The position numbers and the translations under genes are program-made. A stretch of 64,000 nt of DNA from Bacteroidota bacterium (GTDB lineage: Bacteria > Bacteroidota > Bacteroidia > Chitinophagales > Chitinophagaceae). The notes beneath the pieces are model-generated. The model searched no databases and was not told the origin of the DNA. It saw only the letters and a program-made list of their open reading frames with translations. The stretch lies in contig JAFDXF010000004.1 in assembly GCA_018268055.1 (NCBI GenBank), positions 30,595 through 94,594 on the forward strand, in the 5' to 3' direction. Positions 1-9,600 of this stretch are shown here, one piece after another (the first letter of the stretch is position 1; every line of letters starts with the position of its first letter).

Positions 1-297
1 ATGCTCGTATTTAATTGCCTTAGTGATTTTTCCAGCCTGCCGAATCATGCTCCACAACATTCCAATTGAAGTTTTGGAATATTTAATGCGATAGCCTCTA
101 AGCGGCAAAAATGGTAGTTGCGGAAACTCTGCTCTTAACAGTTTTTCTTGAGCACCTTCACCGGCCAGCCAAACCGCACAATCCATTTTCAAAAACTCGT
201 TAATTATGGGAATACAACGTGTGGCATGTCCCAATCCCCAATCCAATGGCGCAATGAGCACTCGTAGATTTGCATTATTAGAGGGTATTTCGGCCAT
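1..297 (-). CDS. Glycosyltransferase (GT-B-like), N-terminal part only
   Basis: The minus strand is open from an ATG at 297 to the window edge (99 codons, no stop), so the gene continues to the left. The protein starts MAEIPSNN, followed by VLIAPLDWGLGHATRC at residues 13-28. A G-x-G-H-x-x-R element just after the first beta strand is the N-terminal signature of MurG/UGT-like GT-B glycosyltransferases; a second region W-L-A-G-E-G-A at about 43-49 fits the following strand. In Bacteroidota such proteins are usually annotated as a glycosyltransferase family 28-like protein of unknown acceptor. Only the acceptor-side half domain is visible, so donor and substrate cannot be judged. It is divergent from the small lipoprotein gene that starts at 407. 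Confidence 0.7.
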   Translation of the reverse strand, partial: MAEIPSNNANLRVLIAPLDWGLGHATRCIPIINEFLKMDCAVWLAGEGAQEKLLRAEFPQLPFLPLRGYRIKYSKTSIGMLWSMIRQAGKITKAIKYEH

Positions 298-406
298 TAA
301 TTGTTGCTTAATATTAATTTTTAAGGTTAAAGCATTGTTACATAATAATTTTTGTAAAAAAATGTTTTACCTTAGATATCCATTTCGTACACTAAAAGTG
401 CAAAAT

Positions 407-538
407 ATGAAGACATTAAACAAAATTGCTTTTTTACTGCTTGTTTCTTCGCTGATATTATTAGCAAGTTGCAATAGAAATTATTATTCCGGTACAGGAA
501 AAGGCGGTAAAAATTGTGGCTGTCCGAGTGTGAAATAA
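407..538 (+). CDS. Tiny lipoprotein, 43 aa
   Basis: An ORF of 43 residues has a textbook lipoprotein signal: K at 2 and 6, a hydrophobic run at 7-19 and a lipobox L-A-S-C ending at Cys22. The mature part would be only 22 residues, rich in Gly, Lys and Asn, with a second Cys pair (N-C-G-C-P) near the end. The reading frame is open further upstream to 206, but that extension has no signal-peptide logic and overlaps the divergent promoter region, so the ATG at 407 is preferred. Function is unknown. The C-x-C near the C-terminus could bind a metal or form a disulphide; that is inference only. The next gene on the same strand begins 26 bases after the stop. Confidence 0.65.
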   Translation: MKTLNKIAFLLLVSSLILLASCNRNYYSGTGKGGKNCGCPSVK

Positions 539-564
539 TCGAGTGTACGATAAAGAATATTTTA

Positions 565-780
565 ATGTACAGAAACGAACACAACATACTTCTTTACAAT
601 AACCCTATTTCCGATAAAGAGTTGAATGATCTTTTATCTGCAAGTGAATGTCCAAAGCAGTTTTGCAATGCACACGAATTAGTGATGCGTAATCATATCT
701 CTCGTAATAGTAAAAAAATTTGGAAAAATACTCGCACTGCTCAATTGAATACTTTCTATTTTTTGATAAATAAAAACTGA
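565..780 (+). CDS. Hypothetical protein, 71 aa
   Basis: I do not recognise this protein. The frame is open from 514, inside the lipoprotein gene, but the ATG at 565 gives a compact 71-residue product starting MYRNEHNILLYNNP and lies downstream of the lipoprotein stop, so I take that start. It is hydrophilic, has two Cys (about residues 30 and 35), and ends in a short aromatic stretch followed by a Lys/Asn tail. There is no signal peptide or membrane segment. It probably shares a transcript with the lipoprotein (26-bp gap) and converges on the aminotransferase gene with a single base between the stops. It might be the remnant of a longer gene. Confidence 0.4.
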   Translation: MYRNEHNILLYNNPISDKELNDLLSASECPKQFCNAHELVMRNHISRNSKKIWKNTRTAQLNTFYFLINKN

Positions 781-781
781 A

Positions 782-2041
782 TCAATGCAATTGATGCAAT
801 GATGCTTTTAATTGTTGCAACATCTTTTCAATATCTTCTTTTTTACAAGTGCCAACACTTAGTCTGTACCAACTTGAATCTTTACTTGCCCCGAAAGCAT
901 AAAACGGTACTACCGCTAATTTTGCCTCATTCAAAATATAAGCAGTAACAGCTCCTTGGTCGGCAAGCAGTTTTCCATCTCCTGTGGTTTTGCCCACCAA
1001 GTCAAATTTTATTGTCAAATATATTGCTGCTTCCGGCGCAATAGCATCGACAGGATAACCGGCCTGTTTTAAATCAGTAAAGCCGTTATAAATTTTGCGC
1101 AGTCTTTCTTCAATTTCTTTTTTGAAATTGGTCAGATAGTTTTTAATACCAACACGGTTCTCATTCAGATAATAAGCCACCGCTTTTTGCTCGGCCATTG
1201 GCGCCCACGCTCCTACGTGTGTGAGAATGGATTTCATTTTGGCAATAACTTTTGCAGGGCCTAAACTCCAGCCTACTCTTACTCCGGTTGCTGCAAATAC
1301 TTTGCTTATGGCATCAATGAAAATGGTGTAATCCTTCATTTCCGGGCGAAGTGATACGGGATTATAGTGCTGAATATCTCCATAAGTCAAATGCCAATAC
1401 ATTTGATCATACATTACAAAAAGTTTCTTTTCATGATCGCCCCTACGCTTATTCTCTTCAATTACTAAATCACAAATTGCCTCAAGTTCCGATTTTTTAA
1501 AAGTTGTTCCCGTTGGGTTTTGAGGAGAACAAAGAGAGATAAGTGCAGCTTCTTGAATAAATGGGCGAATGTCATTTGCTGTAGGCATAAAATTATTTTC
1601 GGCCTTTGCTTCTATCACAATATGTTCGCCACTTACGAAATGTGTATAGTGATTGTTGTTCCAACTGGGTACAGCATAAATTACTTTGTCACCCGCATCA
1701 CAAATGGCTCTGAATACTGCATAGATAAGCGGACGACCACCGGATGCAATTAATATTTCATTAGAGCCATAATCCAACTGCTCTTCATCTTTAATAAAAG
1801 AAAGAACTGCTTCTCTTAAATCTAAGTTTCCTTCTGCAGCAGGATAATTCGTAAAATGCTTACGATAAGCATTCACAATTGCATCTTCCAACTCTTTGGG
1901 AATAGGAAAAATAGAAGGGTCAAAATCACCTACTGTGAAATTATATATCTGTTCTCCTTGACGAATTTTTTCTCTTATTTCACCGCCTAATTTTACAATT
2001 TCAGAACCGATTAGCGTTTCAGATAAATGCGACAATTTCAT
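782..2041 (-). CDS. PLP-dependent aminotransferase, class I/II
   Basis: A 419-residue fold-type I aminotransferase of the aspartate-aminotransferase superfamily. Visible landmarks: N-terminal Y-P-A-A-E-G at about 66-71 (substrate-side loop), S-P-Q-N-P-T-G-T at 172-179 (Asn175 contacts the cofactor ring), Y-D at 211-212, the Schiff-base lysine in D-A-I-S-K at Lys247, and R-V-G-W just after it. The C-terminal Y-R-L-S-V-G carries the expected carboxylate-binding Arg. The frame is open to 2059, but the ATG at 2041 (MKLSHLSE) matches how these enzymes begin. The amino donor is not predictable; aspartate or an aromatic/branched amino acid with 2-oxoglutarate is usual. It is monocistronic, with the next upstream gene ended by its own terminator. 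Confidence 0.85.
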   Translation of the reverse strand: MKLSHLSETLIGSEIVKLGGEIREKIRQGEQIYNFTVGDFDPSIFPIPKELEDAIVNAYRKHFTNYPAAEGNLDLREAVLSFIKDEEQLDYGSNEILIASGGRPLIYAVFRAICDAGDKVIYAVPSWNNNHYTHFVSGEHIVIEAKAENNFMPTANDIRPFIQEAALISLCSPQNPTGTTFKKSELEAICDLVIEENKRRGDHEKKLFVMYDQMYWHLTYGDIQHYNPVSLRPEMKDYTIFIDAISKVFAATGVRVGWSLGPAKVIAKMKSILTHVGAWAPMAEQKAVAYYLNENRVGIKNYLTNFKKEIEERLRKIYNGFTDLKQAGYPVDAIAPEAAIYLTIKFDLVGKTTGDGKLLADQGAVTAYILNEAKLAVVPFYAFGASKDSSWYRLSVGTCKKEDIEKMLQQLKASLHQLH

Positions 2042-2120
2042 ACACTTCAATTTGAGCAAACGTACATAAATTATTTTTACTGCTGTTTTCTAAGGCCAGC
2101 CATTTATACAATTTTACACA

Positions 2121-2153
2121 AACAAAAAGAGATTGTATTGCTACAACCTCTTT
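2121..2153 (-). terminator. Intrinsic terminator of the VPS10-like gene
   Basis: Inverted arms 2126-2131 and 2148-2153 (AAAGAG/CTCTTT) are extended inward by 2133-2136 and 2143-2146 (TTGT/ACAA), with a six-base loop. Read on the minus strand the stem is followed by a run of T. It sits 19 bases after the stop of the 3.2-kb gene. Confidence 0.65.
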
Positions 2154-2171
2154 CTTGTAGTCTTTACCTTT

Positions 2172-5100
2172 TTAAAGTGATTTATATTCTTTAAACAAAT
2201 TCACTTTTGTTCCTTCTACCAAACTTCTAAAAGACGTCCATTTTTCACTGTAAAAAGCATTTGTTTTTTGTATAAAATCATCAATTGCTTTTTCGGCATT
2301 CACTACAAGTGCTTCTTCTGTAGCGCCCGGTGCTACCATTTTACTAGTAACAGATTGCTGTGCATTTTGTATCAATGTCATTACAGTTATATCAAAAGGA
2401 CTTCTAGATAAACCCTGCCTATCCGATGTCTTTCCGTTTACAATTTCGCGAAGCGACTTTATTTCGTTGGATATTTTAGCAGTTGTTTTTCTCAATGAAT
2501 CAGTATCTTTTCCATCTACACCTTTTAATTGGGATGTTACTTTAGCACATACTTCATCCGACTCATTCAACCGATCCAATGCCTCATTTAACCGATCAGT
2601 ACTTTTTCTTAAACGATCCAAAAGTTTTCTTTGTGCCAGTTTTATTGCATTTCTGTTTCCGATTCTTGGATCATCGTTTACAGTGATGTATGTAGAGTCT
2701 GTTGCCTTTTGATAACTCATCACTAATTTATATGTGCCGGGCAATACCTGATTGCCACCGGGCTCAGGAGCCCCGGGCATTGGTTTAGGCGCACCTGCTT
2801 GCCTGTACCCTTTTTCTTCCATTCCCCAATACGTTCTATTGAACCCTGTATCTACACCCCAACGAAGATTTCTTATTTGCTCATTATTGCTGTTGTAAAT
2901 TTTTACAACAACGGTATCTGTTTTTACACCTCCGCCAAAACCTCCCATATTTCCAAATTTTCCTCTTCCTGCAAATGGCGCATCAGGTTGCTGTGTTGGT
3001 GCAGCAGGTGTCATCGTTTTTTTTGAAGCAGTATCGTTTTTAGGTTTATTGATAAAGAATGAAACTGCTGCGCCGCGTCTTCTATTTTCTGCATCCCACA
3101 ATCCGAATGTGCTCCAATCATAGCCATCAGCAGATCTGTATTGTGCCTGATAAGCTTCAGGTGCGGGTGATGCGGTAATAGGCGATGAGAAATTTTTACC
3201 GGCATTGGCAGCCAATTTTCTCAATGGGCGAATATCATCCAAAACCCAAAGCGATCTACCAAATGTAGCAATACATAAATCGGCTTCTCTTTCCTGAATA
3301 GCCATATCGTAAGTAGAAACAGAAGGATAACCGTTTTTCCATTGTTCAAAATTATTGCCATTGTCTAAGCTTATCCAAAGGCCATTTTCCGTTCCGACAA
3401 AAATTAGATTCGGTTCAGTTGGATCTTGAAGCACACAAAGTGCATAACCTTTTACTTTATTTTCATCTATCATTCTCGTCCATGTAGTGCCAAAATCTTT
3501 TGTACGGAATATGTAAGGTTTGAAATCACCGCGGCGATAGTCATTACACACTACAAACGCTTCTCCTGCATTAAATCTGGATGCAATGATTTGAGGCACC
3601 CAACTTCCTAAAGGCATTCCCGGAATTTTTCCTCTGAAATTTGTCCATGTTTTACCGCCGTCTTTTGTCAGTTGAACATTGCCATCATCTGTGCCTACCC
3701 AAATAACGCCTTGCTGCACTGCCGAAGGCGAAATAGCAAGTATAGTACAATACGTTTCTGCACCGGTGATATCTAATGTGAGTCCGCCGGTGTTTTGATA
3801 TGCTTTAATTTTTGCAGAATCATTGGTTGTTAAATCGGGTGATATCACTTGCCAACTTACACCTTTGTCATTGCTTTGGTTTAAGAATTGACTGGCAAAA
3901 TAAATTTTCTTTTTATCAAATGGATCTTGAGCAATAGGTGTATTCCAGTTGTAGCGCAATTGCATTTTCGGATCGGTGGAAACAGGGCGGATAAACCAAC
4001 TCTCGCCTGTTTTCCAGTTTCTTCTACCGAGTGAGCCTCCTTGACTTTCAGAATATACCCAACTTGCGTCTTCCGCATCGGGCATTATATCAAAGCCGTC
4101 GCCACCGCCTACATTGTGCCATTCATAATTGCGAATGCCACTGTTAATCCATGTATAGGCAGGGCCATGCCATGTTCCATTATCTTGCATGCCGCCCATT
4201 ACATTGTAAGGTAATTCATTGTCCACACTGATGTGATAAAACTGTCCAACAGGAAGTTTATCATCAAAAACCCAATTCTTTCCATAATCATGTGTGATGC
4301 CAATGCCGCCATCATTTCCTTCAATCATAAAGTTGGGCATTGTAGGATGAATCCACCATGCATGATGATCGGGGTGAATACCAAAATAAGGCAATAGTGT
4401 GCGGAATGTTTTTCCGCCATCTTCACTCACTTCCACCTGATCGTGTATATTGTAAATTCTATTTTCATTCTTTGTATCTACTCTTATATCCTGAAAATAA
4501 AATGGACGATTCGTCACCCATTTAGGATCACTGTTTACCAATTCCCAATTGAAGCCGCCATCATCACTTTTATACAATCCATTTTTTGTTGCTTCTACCA
4601 TTGCATACACTCGTGATGGCTCGTTGGTAGCAAATGCAAGACCTACTCTTCCTGTAACGCCATCGGGCAAGCCATTTTCTTTTCCCATTTTTTTCCAATT
4701 CTTTCCTCCGTCAATCGTAATATAAATACCACTACCCGGACCGCCACTTGTAAAGTTCCATGGCGTACGCTTATGTTGCCACATACAGGCGATTAGTTTA
4801 TTCGGATTGGATGGATCCATTACTAAATCGGCACAGCCCGTTGTATCATTGGTATAAAGAATTTTTGTCCAGGTTTCACCACCATCGGTTGATTTAAAAA
4901 CACCTCTGTCCGGATGCTCGGCAAACGGATTGCCAATAGCACCTGCATAAACAGTATTCGGATTGACGGGATCGATTATTACACGATGAATATTTCTTGT
5001 TTTTTCAAGACCCATTCGCTTCCAAGTCTTTCCGGCATCCATACTTTTAAAAATTCCTTCGCCAATATTGATGGAGTTACGAGGATTTCCCTCACCTGTT

Positions 5101-5408
5101 CCAACCCAAACAATATTCGGATTACTTTGTTGAATACTGATGGAGCCGATGTTTTGTGTAGGTTGCTCATCAAAAATAGGTGTCCATGAATTGCCACTGT
5201 TGGTTGTTTTCCAAACACCACCCGATGCAGCACCGAGATAAATAATATTCGGATTGTCCACCACCACATCGATGGCAGTGATACGGCCACTCATGCCGGC
5301 TGGACCAACATTGCGGGGTTTCCAGTTTTTAAATTGATCTAATGTTACTTTCTGTGCAGCAACATTTAAAGAAATAAGAATAGCGAACGAGCAAAATATT
5401 TTTCTCAT
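2172..5408 (-). CDS. Large secreted VPS10/sortilin-like beta-propeller protein
   Basis: A 1078-residue protein with a signal peptide (Lys3, hydrophobic core, cleavage near V-A-A-Q at 16-19). Residues about 20-760 hold many Asp-box/BNR elements of the form S-x-D-x-G-x-x-W (for example S-T-D-G-G-E-T-W, S-D-D-G-G-F-N-W, T-K-D-G-G-K-T-W), as in VPS10/sortilin and exo-sialidase-like propellers. The first repeat, N-V-G-P-A-G-M-S-G-R-I, is typical of the large 'glycosyl hydrolase, BNR repeat' proteins common in Bacteroidota. After about 780 comes a Gly/Pro-rich part, then a beta domain, then a helical tail from about 930. No catalytic residues of a glycosidase are evident, so enzymatic activity is doubtful; binding or protein sorting is as likely. 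No T9SS C-terminal domain is apparent, so it is presumably periplasmic. Confidence 0.8.
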   Translation of the reverse strand: MRKIFCSFAILISLNVAAQKVTLDQFKNWKPRNVGPAGMSGRITAIDVVVDNPNIIYLGAASGGVWKTTNSGNSWTPIFDEQPTQNIGSISIQQSNPNIVWVGTGEGNPRNSINIGEGIFKSMDAGKTWKRMGLEKTRNIHRVIIDPVNPNTVYAGAIGNPFAEHPDRGVFKSTDGGETWTKILYTNDTTGCADLVMDPSNPNKLIACMWQHKRTPWNFTSGGPGSGIYITIDGGKNWKKMGKENGLPDGVTGRVGLAFATNEPSRVYAMVEATKNGLYKSDDGGFNWELVNSDPKWVTNRPFYFQDIRVDTKNENRIYNIHDQVEVSEDGGKTFRTLLPYFGIHPDHHAWWIHPTMPNFMIEGNDGGIGITHDYGKNWVFDDKLPVGQFYHISVDNELPYNVMGGMQDNGTWHGPAYTWINSGIRNYEWHNVGGGDGFDIMPDAEDASWVYSESQGGSLGRRNWKTGESWFIRPVSTDPKMQLRYNWNTPIAQDPFDKKKIYFASQFLNQSNDKGVSWQVISPDLTTNDSAKIKAYQNTGGLTLDITGAETYCTILAISPSAVQQGVIWVGTDDGNVQLTKDGGKTWTNFRGKIPGMPLGSWVPQIIASRFNAGEAFVVCNDYRRGDFKPYIFRTKDFGTTWTRMIDENKVKGYALCVLQDPTEPNLIFVGTENGLWISLDNGNNFEQWKNGYPSVSTYDMAIQEREADLCIATFGRSLWVLDDIRPLRKLAANAGKNFSSPITASPAPEAYQAQYRSADGYDWSTFGLWDAENRRRGAAVSFFINKPKNDTASKKTMTPAAPTQQPDAPFAGRGKFGNMGGFGGGVKTDTVVVKIYNSNNEQIRNLRWGVDTGFNRTYWGMEEKGYRQAGAPKPMPGAPEPGGNQVLPGTYKLVMSYQKATDSTYITVNDDPRIGNRNAIKLAQRKLLDRLRKSTDRLNEALDRLNESDEVCAKVTSQLKGVDGKDTDSLRKTTAKISNEIKSLREIVNGKTSDRQGLSRSPFDITVMTLIQNAQQSVTSKMVAPGATEEALVVNAEKAIDDFIQKTNAFYSEKWTSFRSLVEGTKVNLFKEYKSL

Positions 5409-5525
5409 TGTAAGTAGGTTTTGACAGTTAAACTTACAGAGAATATAAAGGGCTGCAAAAAAATATTGTTGAACGGCAAAACCGATAGTTTGATTCAGAT
5501 TATCTTGTTAGTTGTAATTTTACAG

Positions 5526-6017
5526 ATGCCATTCCGTACAATTTACCAGCAGTTAATTTTATTTTCTTTTCTGATTATTTCTTGTGCCGCACAATCGCCC
5601 TTGAAAGATGAAGTGCATGGCAAAGTAATTGCCGTAAAAGATGGAGATACCATTGATATTCTATATGAAGGACAAAAATTAACCGTTCGCTTTGCACATA
5701 TTGATTGCCCCGAGAAAAATCAACCTTATGGGCAAGCCGCAAAAAAATTTGTATCCGATAAATGTTTTGGCCAAGAAGTAACTGTAGTACACAGAAATGA
5801 GTACGATCGCAACAAGCGTTTGATTGGCGAAGTGATTACAACTACAGGGGAAAATCTAAATAAATCATTAGTGCAACAAGGCCTTGCCTGGCATTTCAAA
5901 AAATATTCTACCAATCAGGAGTATGCAGATTTAGAAACACAAGCCAGAAAACAAAAAATCGGCCTCTGGAGCGAGCCCAATCCCACACCACCGTGGGAAT
6001 GGAGGAAGAAGAAATAG
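5526..6017 (+). CDS. Thermonuclease (SNase-like) lipoprotein
   Basis: A 163-residue protein with a lipoprotein signal (hydrophobic 9-19, I-I-S-C with Cys20) and a staphylococcal-nuclease domain at 29-155. The active-site set is present by alignment to the known fold: Asp41 in K-D-G-D-T, Arg55 in T-V-R-F, Asp60 and Glu63 in H-I-D-C-P-E, and Arg98 in N-K-R-L-I-G-E-V. It should hydrolyse DNA and RNA with calcium, tethered to the envelope facing outward or the periplasm. The open frame reaches back to 5421, but only the ATG at 5526 puts the signal peptide at the N-terminus. It is divergent from the VPS10-like gene (118-bp gap) and ends with a Trp/Lys-rich tail. Confidence 0.88.
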   Translation: MPFRTIYQQLILFSFLIISCAAQSPLKDEVHGKVIAVKDGDTIDILYEGQKLTVRFAHIDCPEKNQPYGQAAKKFVSDKCFGQEVTVVHRNEYDRNKRLIGEVITTTGENLNKSLVQQGLAWHFKKYSTNQEYADLETQARKQKIGLWSEPNPTPPWEWRKKK

Positions 6018-6046
6018 AACTTCCATTTTCATAATGAGGATGTTGG

Positions 6047-6054
6047 TATATTTG
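6047..6054 (+). promoter_or_regulatory. Candidate Bacteroidota -7 box upstream of yqgE-like gene
   Basis: TATATTTG fits the Bacteroidota -7 consensus TAnnTTTG and lies 30 bases before the ATG at 6084. No clear TTG -33 element is seen at the usual 19-21 base spacing, so the call rests on the -7 box alone. Confidence 0.4.
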
Positions 6055-6083
6055 AAAGATAGGTTGTACAATTACTTTCTGTT

Positions 6084-6527
6084 ATGAACTTCCACCCCGG
6101 CACAATCATAAAAGCCACTACTGCATTAAGTCGTACTTATTTTGGACTTACTTCTATTCTCATCACTGAATATAATGAGAAAGGTGCAATGGGTTTTATC
6201 ATCAATAAACTTTTTCCCAAAAAATTAAATGATTTACACGAATTCAGACATAGTGCGCCATTCCCAATTTATGAAGGCGGCCCCGTGGATAATGAGCATC
6301 TATATATGATACATTGCCGACCTGATTTGATAGAAGAAGGAATAAATATTTACAATAATATCTATTATGGCGGCAACTTTAAACAAGCCATTACTGCTAT
6401 CAACAATAAAAGCTTGAAACAAGAAGACATAAAAATCTTTATTGGCTATTGTGGATGGGATTTGGGCGAATTAGAATCGGAAATTGACGAAGGAAGTTGG
6501 GAAATAACACTCACGAATCTGTTTTAA
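6084..6527 (+). CDS. YqgE/AlgH family protein (DUF179)
   Basis: A 147-residue cytosolic protein of the YqgE/AlgH family. Recognisable blocks: S-R-T-Y-F-G-L-T-S-I-L-I near the N-terminus, G-A-M-G-F-I-I-N-K at about 34-42, Y-E-G-G-P-V at 64-69, and the C-terminal block G-Y-C-G-W-D-L-G-E-L-E-S-E-I followed by E-G-S-W. These match the family consensus (R-S-V-I-L, G-A-x-G-x-V-L-N, G-G-P-V, G-x-x-G-W-x-x-G-Q-L-E-x-E-I). The family is usually near 185 residues, so this is a short member. Biochemical function is not established; AlgH in Pseudomonas affects alginate expression. It ends 95 bases before the giant gene, which has its own promoter box. Confidence 0.88.
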   Translation: MNFHPGTIIKATTALSRTYFGLTSILITEYNEKGAMGFIINKLFPKKLNDLHEFRHSAPFPIYEGGPVDNEHLYMIHCRPDLIEEGINIYNNIYYGGNFKQAITAINNKSLKQEDIKIFIGYCGWDLGELESEIDEGSWEITLTNLF

Positions 6528-6590
6528 TACTATTTCAATCTTTTAGAGATTTTTTTTAACTACATCAGTATTTTCTTAAAGTTTATTGTT

Positions 6591-6598
6591 TAAGTTTG
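6591..6598 (+). promoter_or_regulatory. Candidate -7 box for the giant two-gene unit
   Basis: TAAGTTTG matches TAnnTTTG and stands 24 bases before the ATG at 6623, giving a leader of roughly 18 bases. The region just upstream is T-rich without a perfect TTG at the expected spacing. Confidence 0.4.
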
Positions 6599-6622
6599 GA
6601 CTTAGACCTTTAAACCATTTTT

Positions 6623-9600
6623 ATGAAAAAAACTGACACCAAAACAGTTACCGGTCATTCCAACAATGAACCACAAAGTAAAACCCGTCGCAAACTTTTA
6701 AAACTTCTTGGATTAAGTACCGGATTGGGTGCTACAAAAGCATTTGCCGGAAATAAAGAAGATTTAGCCGACTCATTATTCAACACTGCCAATTTATTGA
6801 ACGACAAGACCGAGTTGGTTATTTATCGACCGCAAGATATGCTCGAGTTGAAAATGACATTTACCGGATACAAAAAATCCTCCGACAATAAATCATTAAT
6901 TAAAACATCAGCACCTTATTTATTATTTGTAGAGTTTCAACCGCAAAGCATTGCAGAGCAGGCTTGGGAAGAAGGTGGCGGACAAGATGGTCAGGCCAAC
7001 TTTGATATTGCTGCCAAAAAAGATTTATTTTGGAATAAAACATCTGATTCAAAATTTGATTTATCAAAATTCATTCCCTTTATTCAAACCGGTAATACTA
7101 ACACCTTCTCACCTCCGGCAAAAACGTATCTATCAGGAAAAACAAGATTAGTTTTTGACACTCGCGGCAAAGACAATATTGCATTATCACCCTCCGGTTT
7201 ATTAAACTGGGATGGCTTTCAATTAGTCGTAAATAAAAGAGCTACTTGTGCGCCGGTGTTTAGTGCCTCAGATATAAACTTGCCGCCTTTCAAAAGAGGA
7301 AGTTTTGATATACCCAATAATCTTCCACCAATACAAGTTCCGGGAAAAAATGATGAACCTGTAAAAAAAGAACCTATAAAAATTGAGCCTGTAAAAACTA
7401 ATCCTAACATCAAAGCAGATCAAAACATAAGGATACGTACACTACCTACAAATCAAGATACAATTCGTCGTCAAGTAGAAATAAATCGTGAAATAAGGAG
7501 AGCGGGCAAAGATGAAACACTTCAAATTCAAAAGAATGAGCTTCCCGCCGCAGCAATCAAAGCCAACGATGGCATTATCGCAAACATTGGTGCATTTTTA
7601 AATAGTAATAAACCTGCACCTATTGGTGATGATGAAACTTCTATTGAAATGCCTTACCGCTTATTTATTTCACCCAATCAATATGCAGCGTGGAAGCAAG
7701 ATAAGCAGTTGAAAAAAAGACTCACCACATATCAAGGTGTACAGGTTTCTACTTACGAACTATGGCATAGCCGATTAGCCAGTACCAATTGCGGAGGAAG
7801 AGTGGACAATTCCAAAGCAACAAAAGTAATCAGAACCATTAGAGCGCTTTGGGCAACCGACATAGATGGTGATTGGAAAAATAAACCGGAAAGAGATTTT
7901 ACACCAAACGGTACCATGAATGCTTCAGGGCAACCAAAATTTATAACTTCATTATACAATGACGATCGGCACTGCATCGTACACCAAACCAGCAATTTTG
8001 GCATTAACGGCTTCACGCCCAAATCCGTTCAAGTAAATAATTTGATGCTGAGTTCTTTGGGTGCATGGCTCGATGCAATCGTTCAGTTTAAAAGAAATGA
8101 ATTAGATAAAGTAAGCAGTGATTTGAATATGCTGAAGTGGAAGCATATTGCCACTTTAGCCCGCGATCATTATGTAGAAGTAGTATATGCAGGTAATATG
8201 TATCCATTGGGACATGAAGCTGCTTTGGTGCGCATTACAGAAAGAAAACCTAAAGATGGATATGCAGCAAATTGGCAACGCTATTTTGTTGCGATTACCG
8301 AAGAAGAGAAAAAATATAATCCGGTAAGTAAAGACAATAAATTTAATGCCTTTCCTTTTTCTTCAGTAAAAATTATTACTGCAGCAACGCCTACCATCAA
8401 AACGCCTTCAAAATTTGTAAGCAGTATTTCAGGCAATGACGATGCGCAGTTTATCCCAACCATGCTCAATGGAAAGCCATTTGTTTTTAAAATGGTAGGA
8501 TATGATTATGATGGTGGCGACGTAAGTTTTGAAATGCCTCTTGTATTTGTCAGCACCAATGTTTCAGTGAATAATAGCCAAGCGTATGACGAAGGAAATA
8601 TCAATAAGCTAAACAGTGCTTATAATAATAATGCAATGAATACTGTTTCGTTTAGAAATCAGGTATTGGCATTAGCCCGTAGCGTAGATAAGCCCGGCGA
8701 AACACATTACGAAACCAACAGCATTATTTTCAATGGACGATTTGATAAAAATGAACCTCCCGGATTCGTACCTACTACTGCATCACTCGATGTTTTTATC
8801 AATGCTGTTGAAAATATCACCGGTCAGCGATCTCCGGTAAAAATAAAATTAGAAGATGATAGAAATGCAGGAACTGTATTTGCCAGTCTATTACCAAGCA
8901 GTGGTAAACTGAATGTGGACTTTAATGGAAGTGGAAATAAAACAGGAGGAAGTTTATCACCCAATTTCTCCTTAACCGGCTTATCCAAAACTTATGGTGC
9001 CATCAGTGGGAAAATAGATGATGTGAAGAATAAGCTGATGGATCCTAAACAGTTTTTTAATACTGATGCAAAATTGTTTGGCATTATACCTCTGAGCGAT
9101 ATCATTGAAAAAACAACAGCTTTACTGAATGGTGAATCACCAATTCCTGCCTTAAAAAACATTGAGACAGATGAAGCTAAGATTACACAGTATAAATGGA
9201 AAGGTGGCAAATTGCGTAAAGAAAGTTTTTTTGGAGGAATCGTAACATTTAGCCCAAGCAACAATTCTCGTTTGGTAGTGGACACAAGCTTATATCGGTA
9301 CAAAACGAATAAGCCCAATGCACTTGTTGTAGATTCATCTATCAGCGACTTTGATATTATACTTCTCGGATTGGCGAAAGCCGGATTTAAAAAAGTAGGA
9401 TTTAAAACAGGCGACAATGCCAAACTGGATTTTACAGTGGATATGAAAGATCCGGCATTGGAATTTTTAGGTCCGCTTACATTCATTAATACATTACAAA
9501 AATATATTCCTACCGATGGTTTTAGTGATCCTCCTTTTTTGGATATCACTACAAGCGGCGTTACTTCAGGCTACACATTAGCACTACCCGATGTGCAATT

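Noticed and set aside
206..406. Upstream in-frame extension of the small lipoprotein gene
   Set aside because: It runs antisense to the start of the glycosyltransferase gene and would bury the lipoprotein signal in mid-protein.
2172..5408. Sialidase or other glycosidase activity for the BNR-repeat protein
   Set aside because: Asp-box repeats alone do not show catalysis, and I could not identify the Arg triad and Tyr/Glu pair of sialidases.
8992..9549. Minus-strand ORF of 185 codons inside the first giant gene
   Set aside because: Low-complexity Ser/Leu-rich reading of the opposite strand; the plus-strand frame is continuous and coherent.
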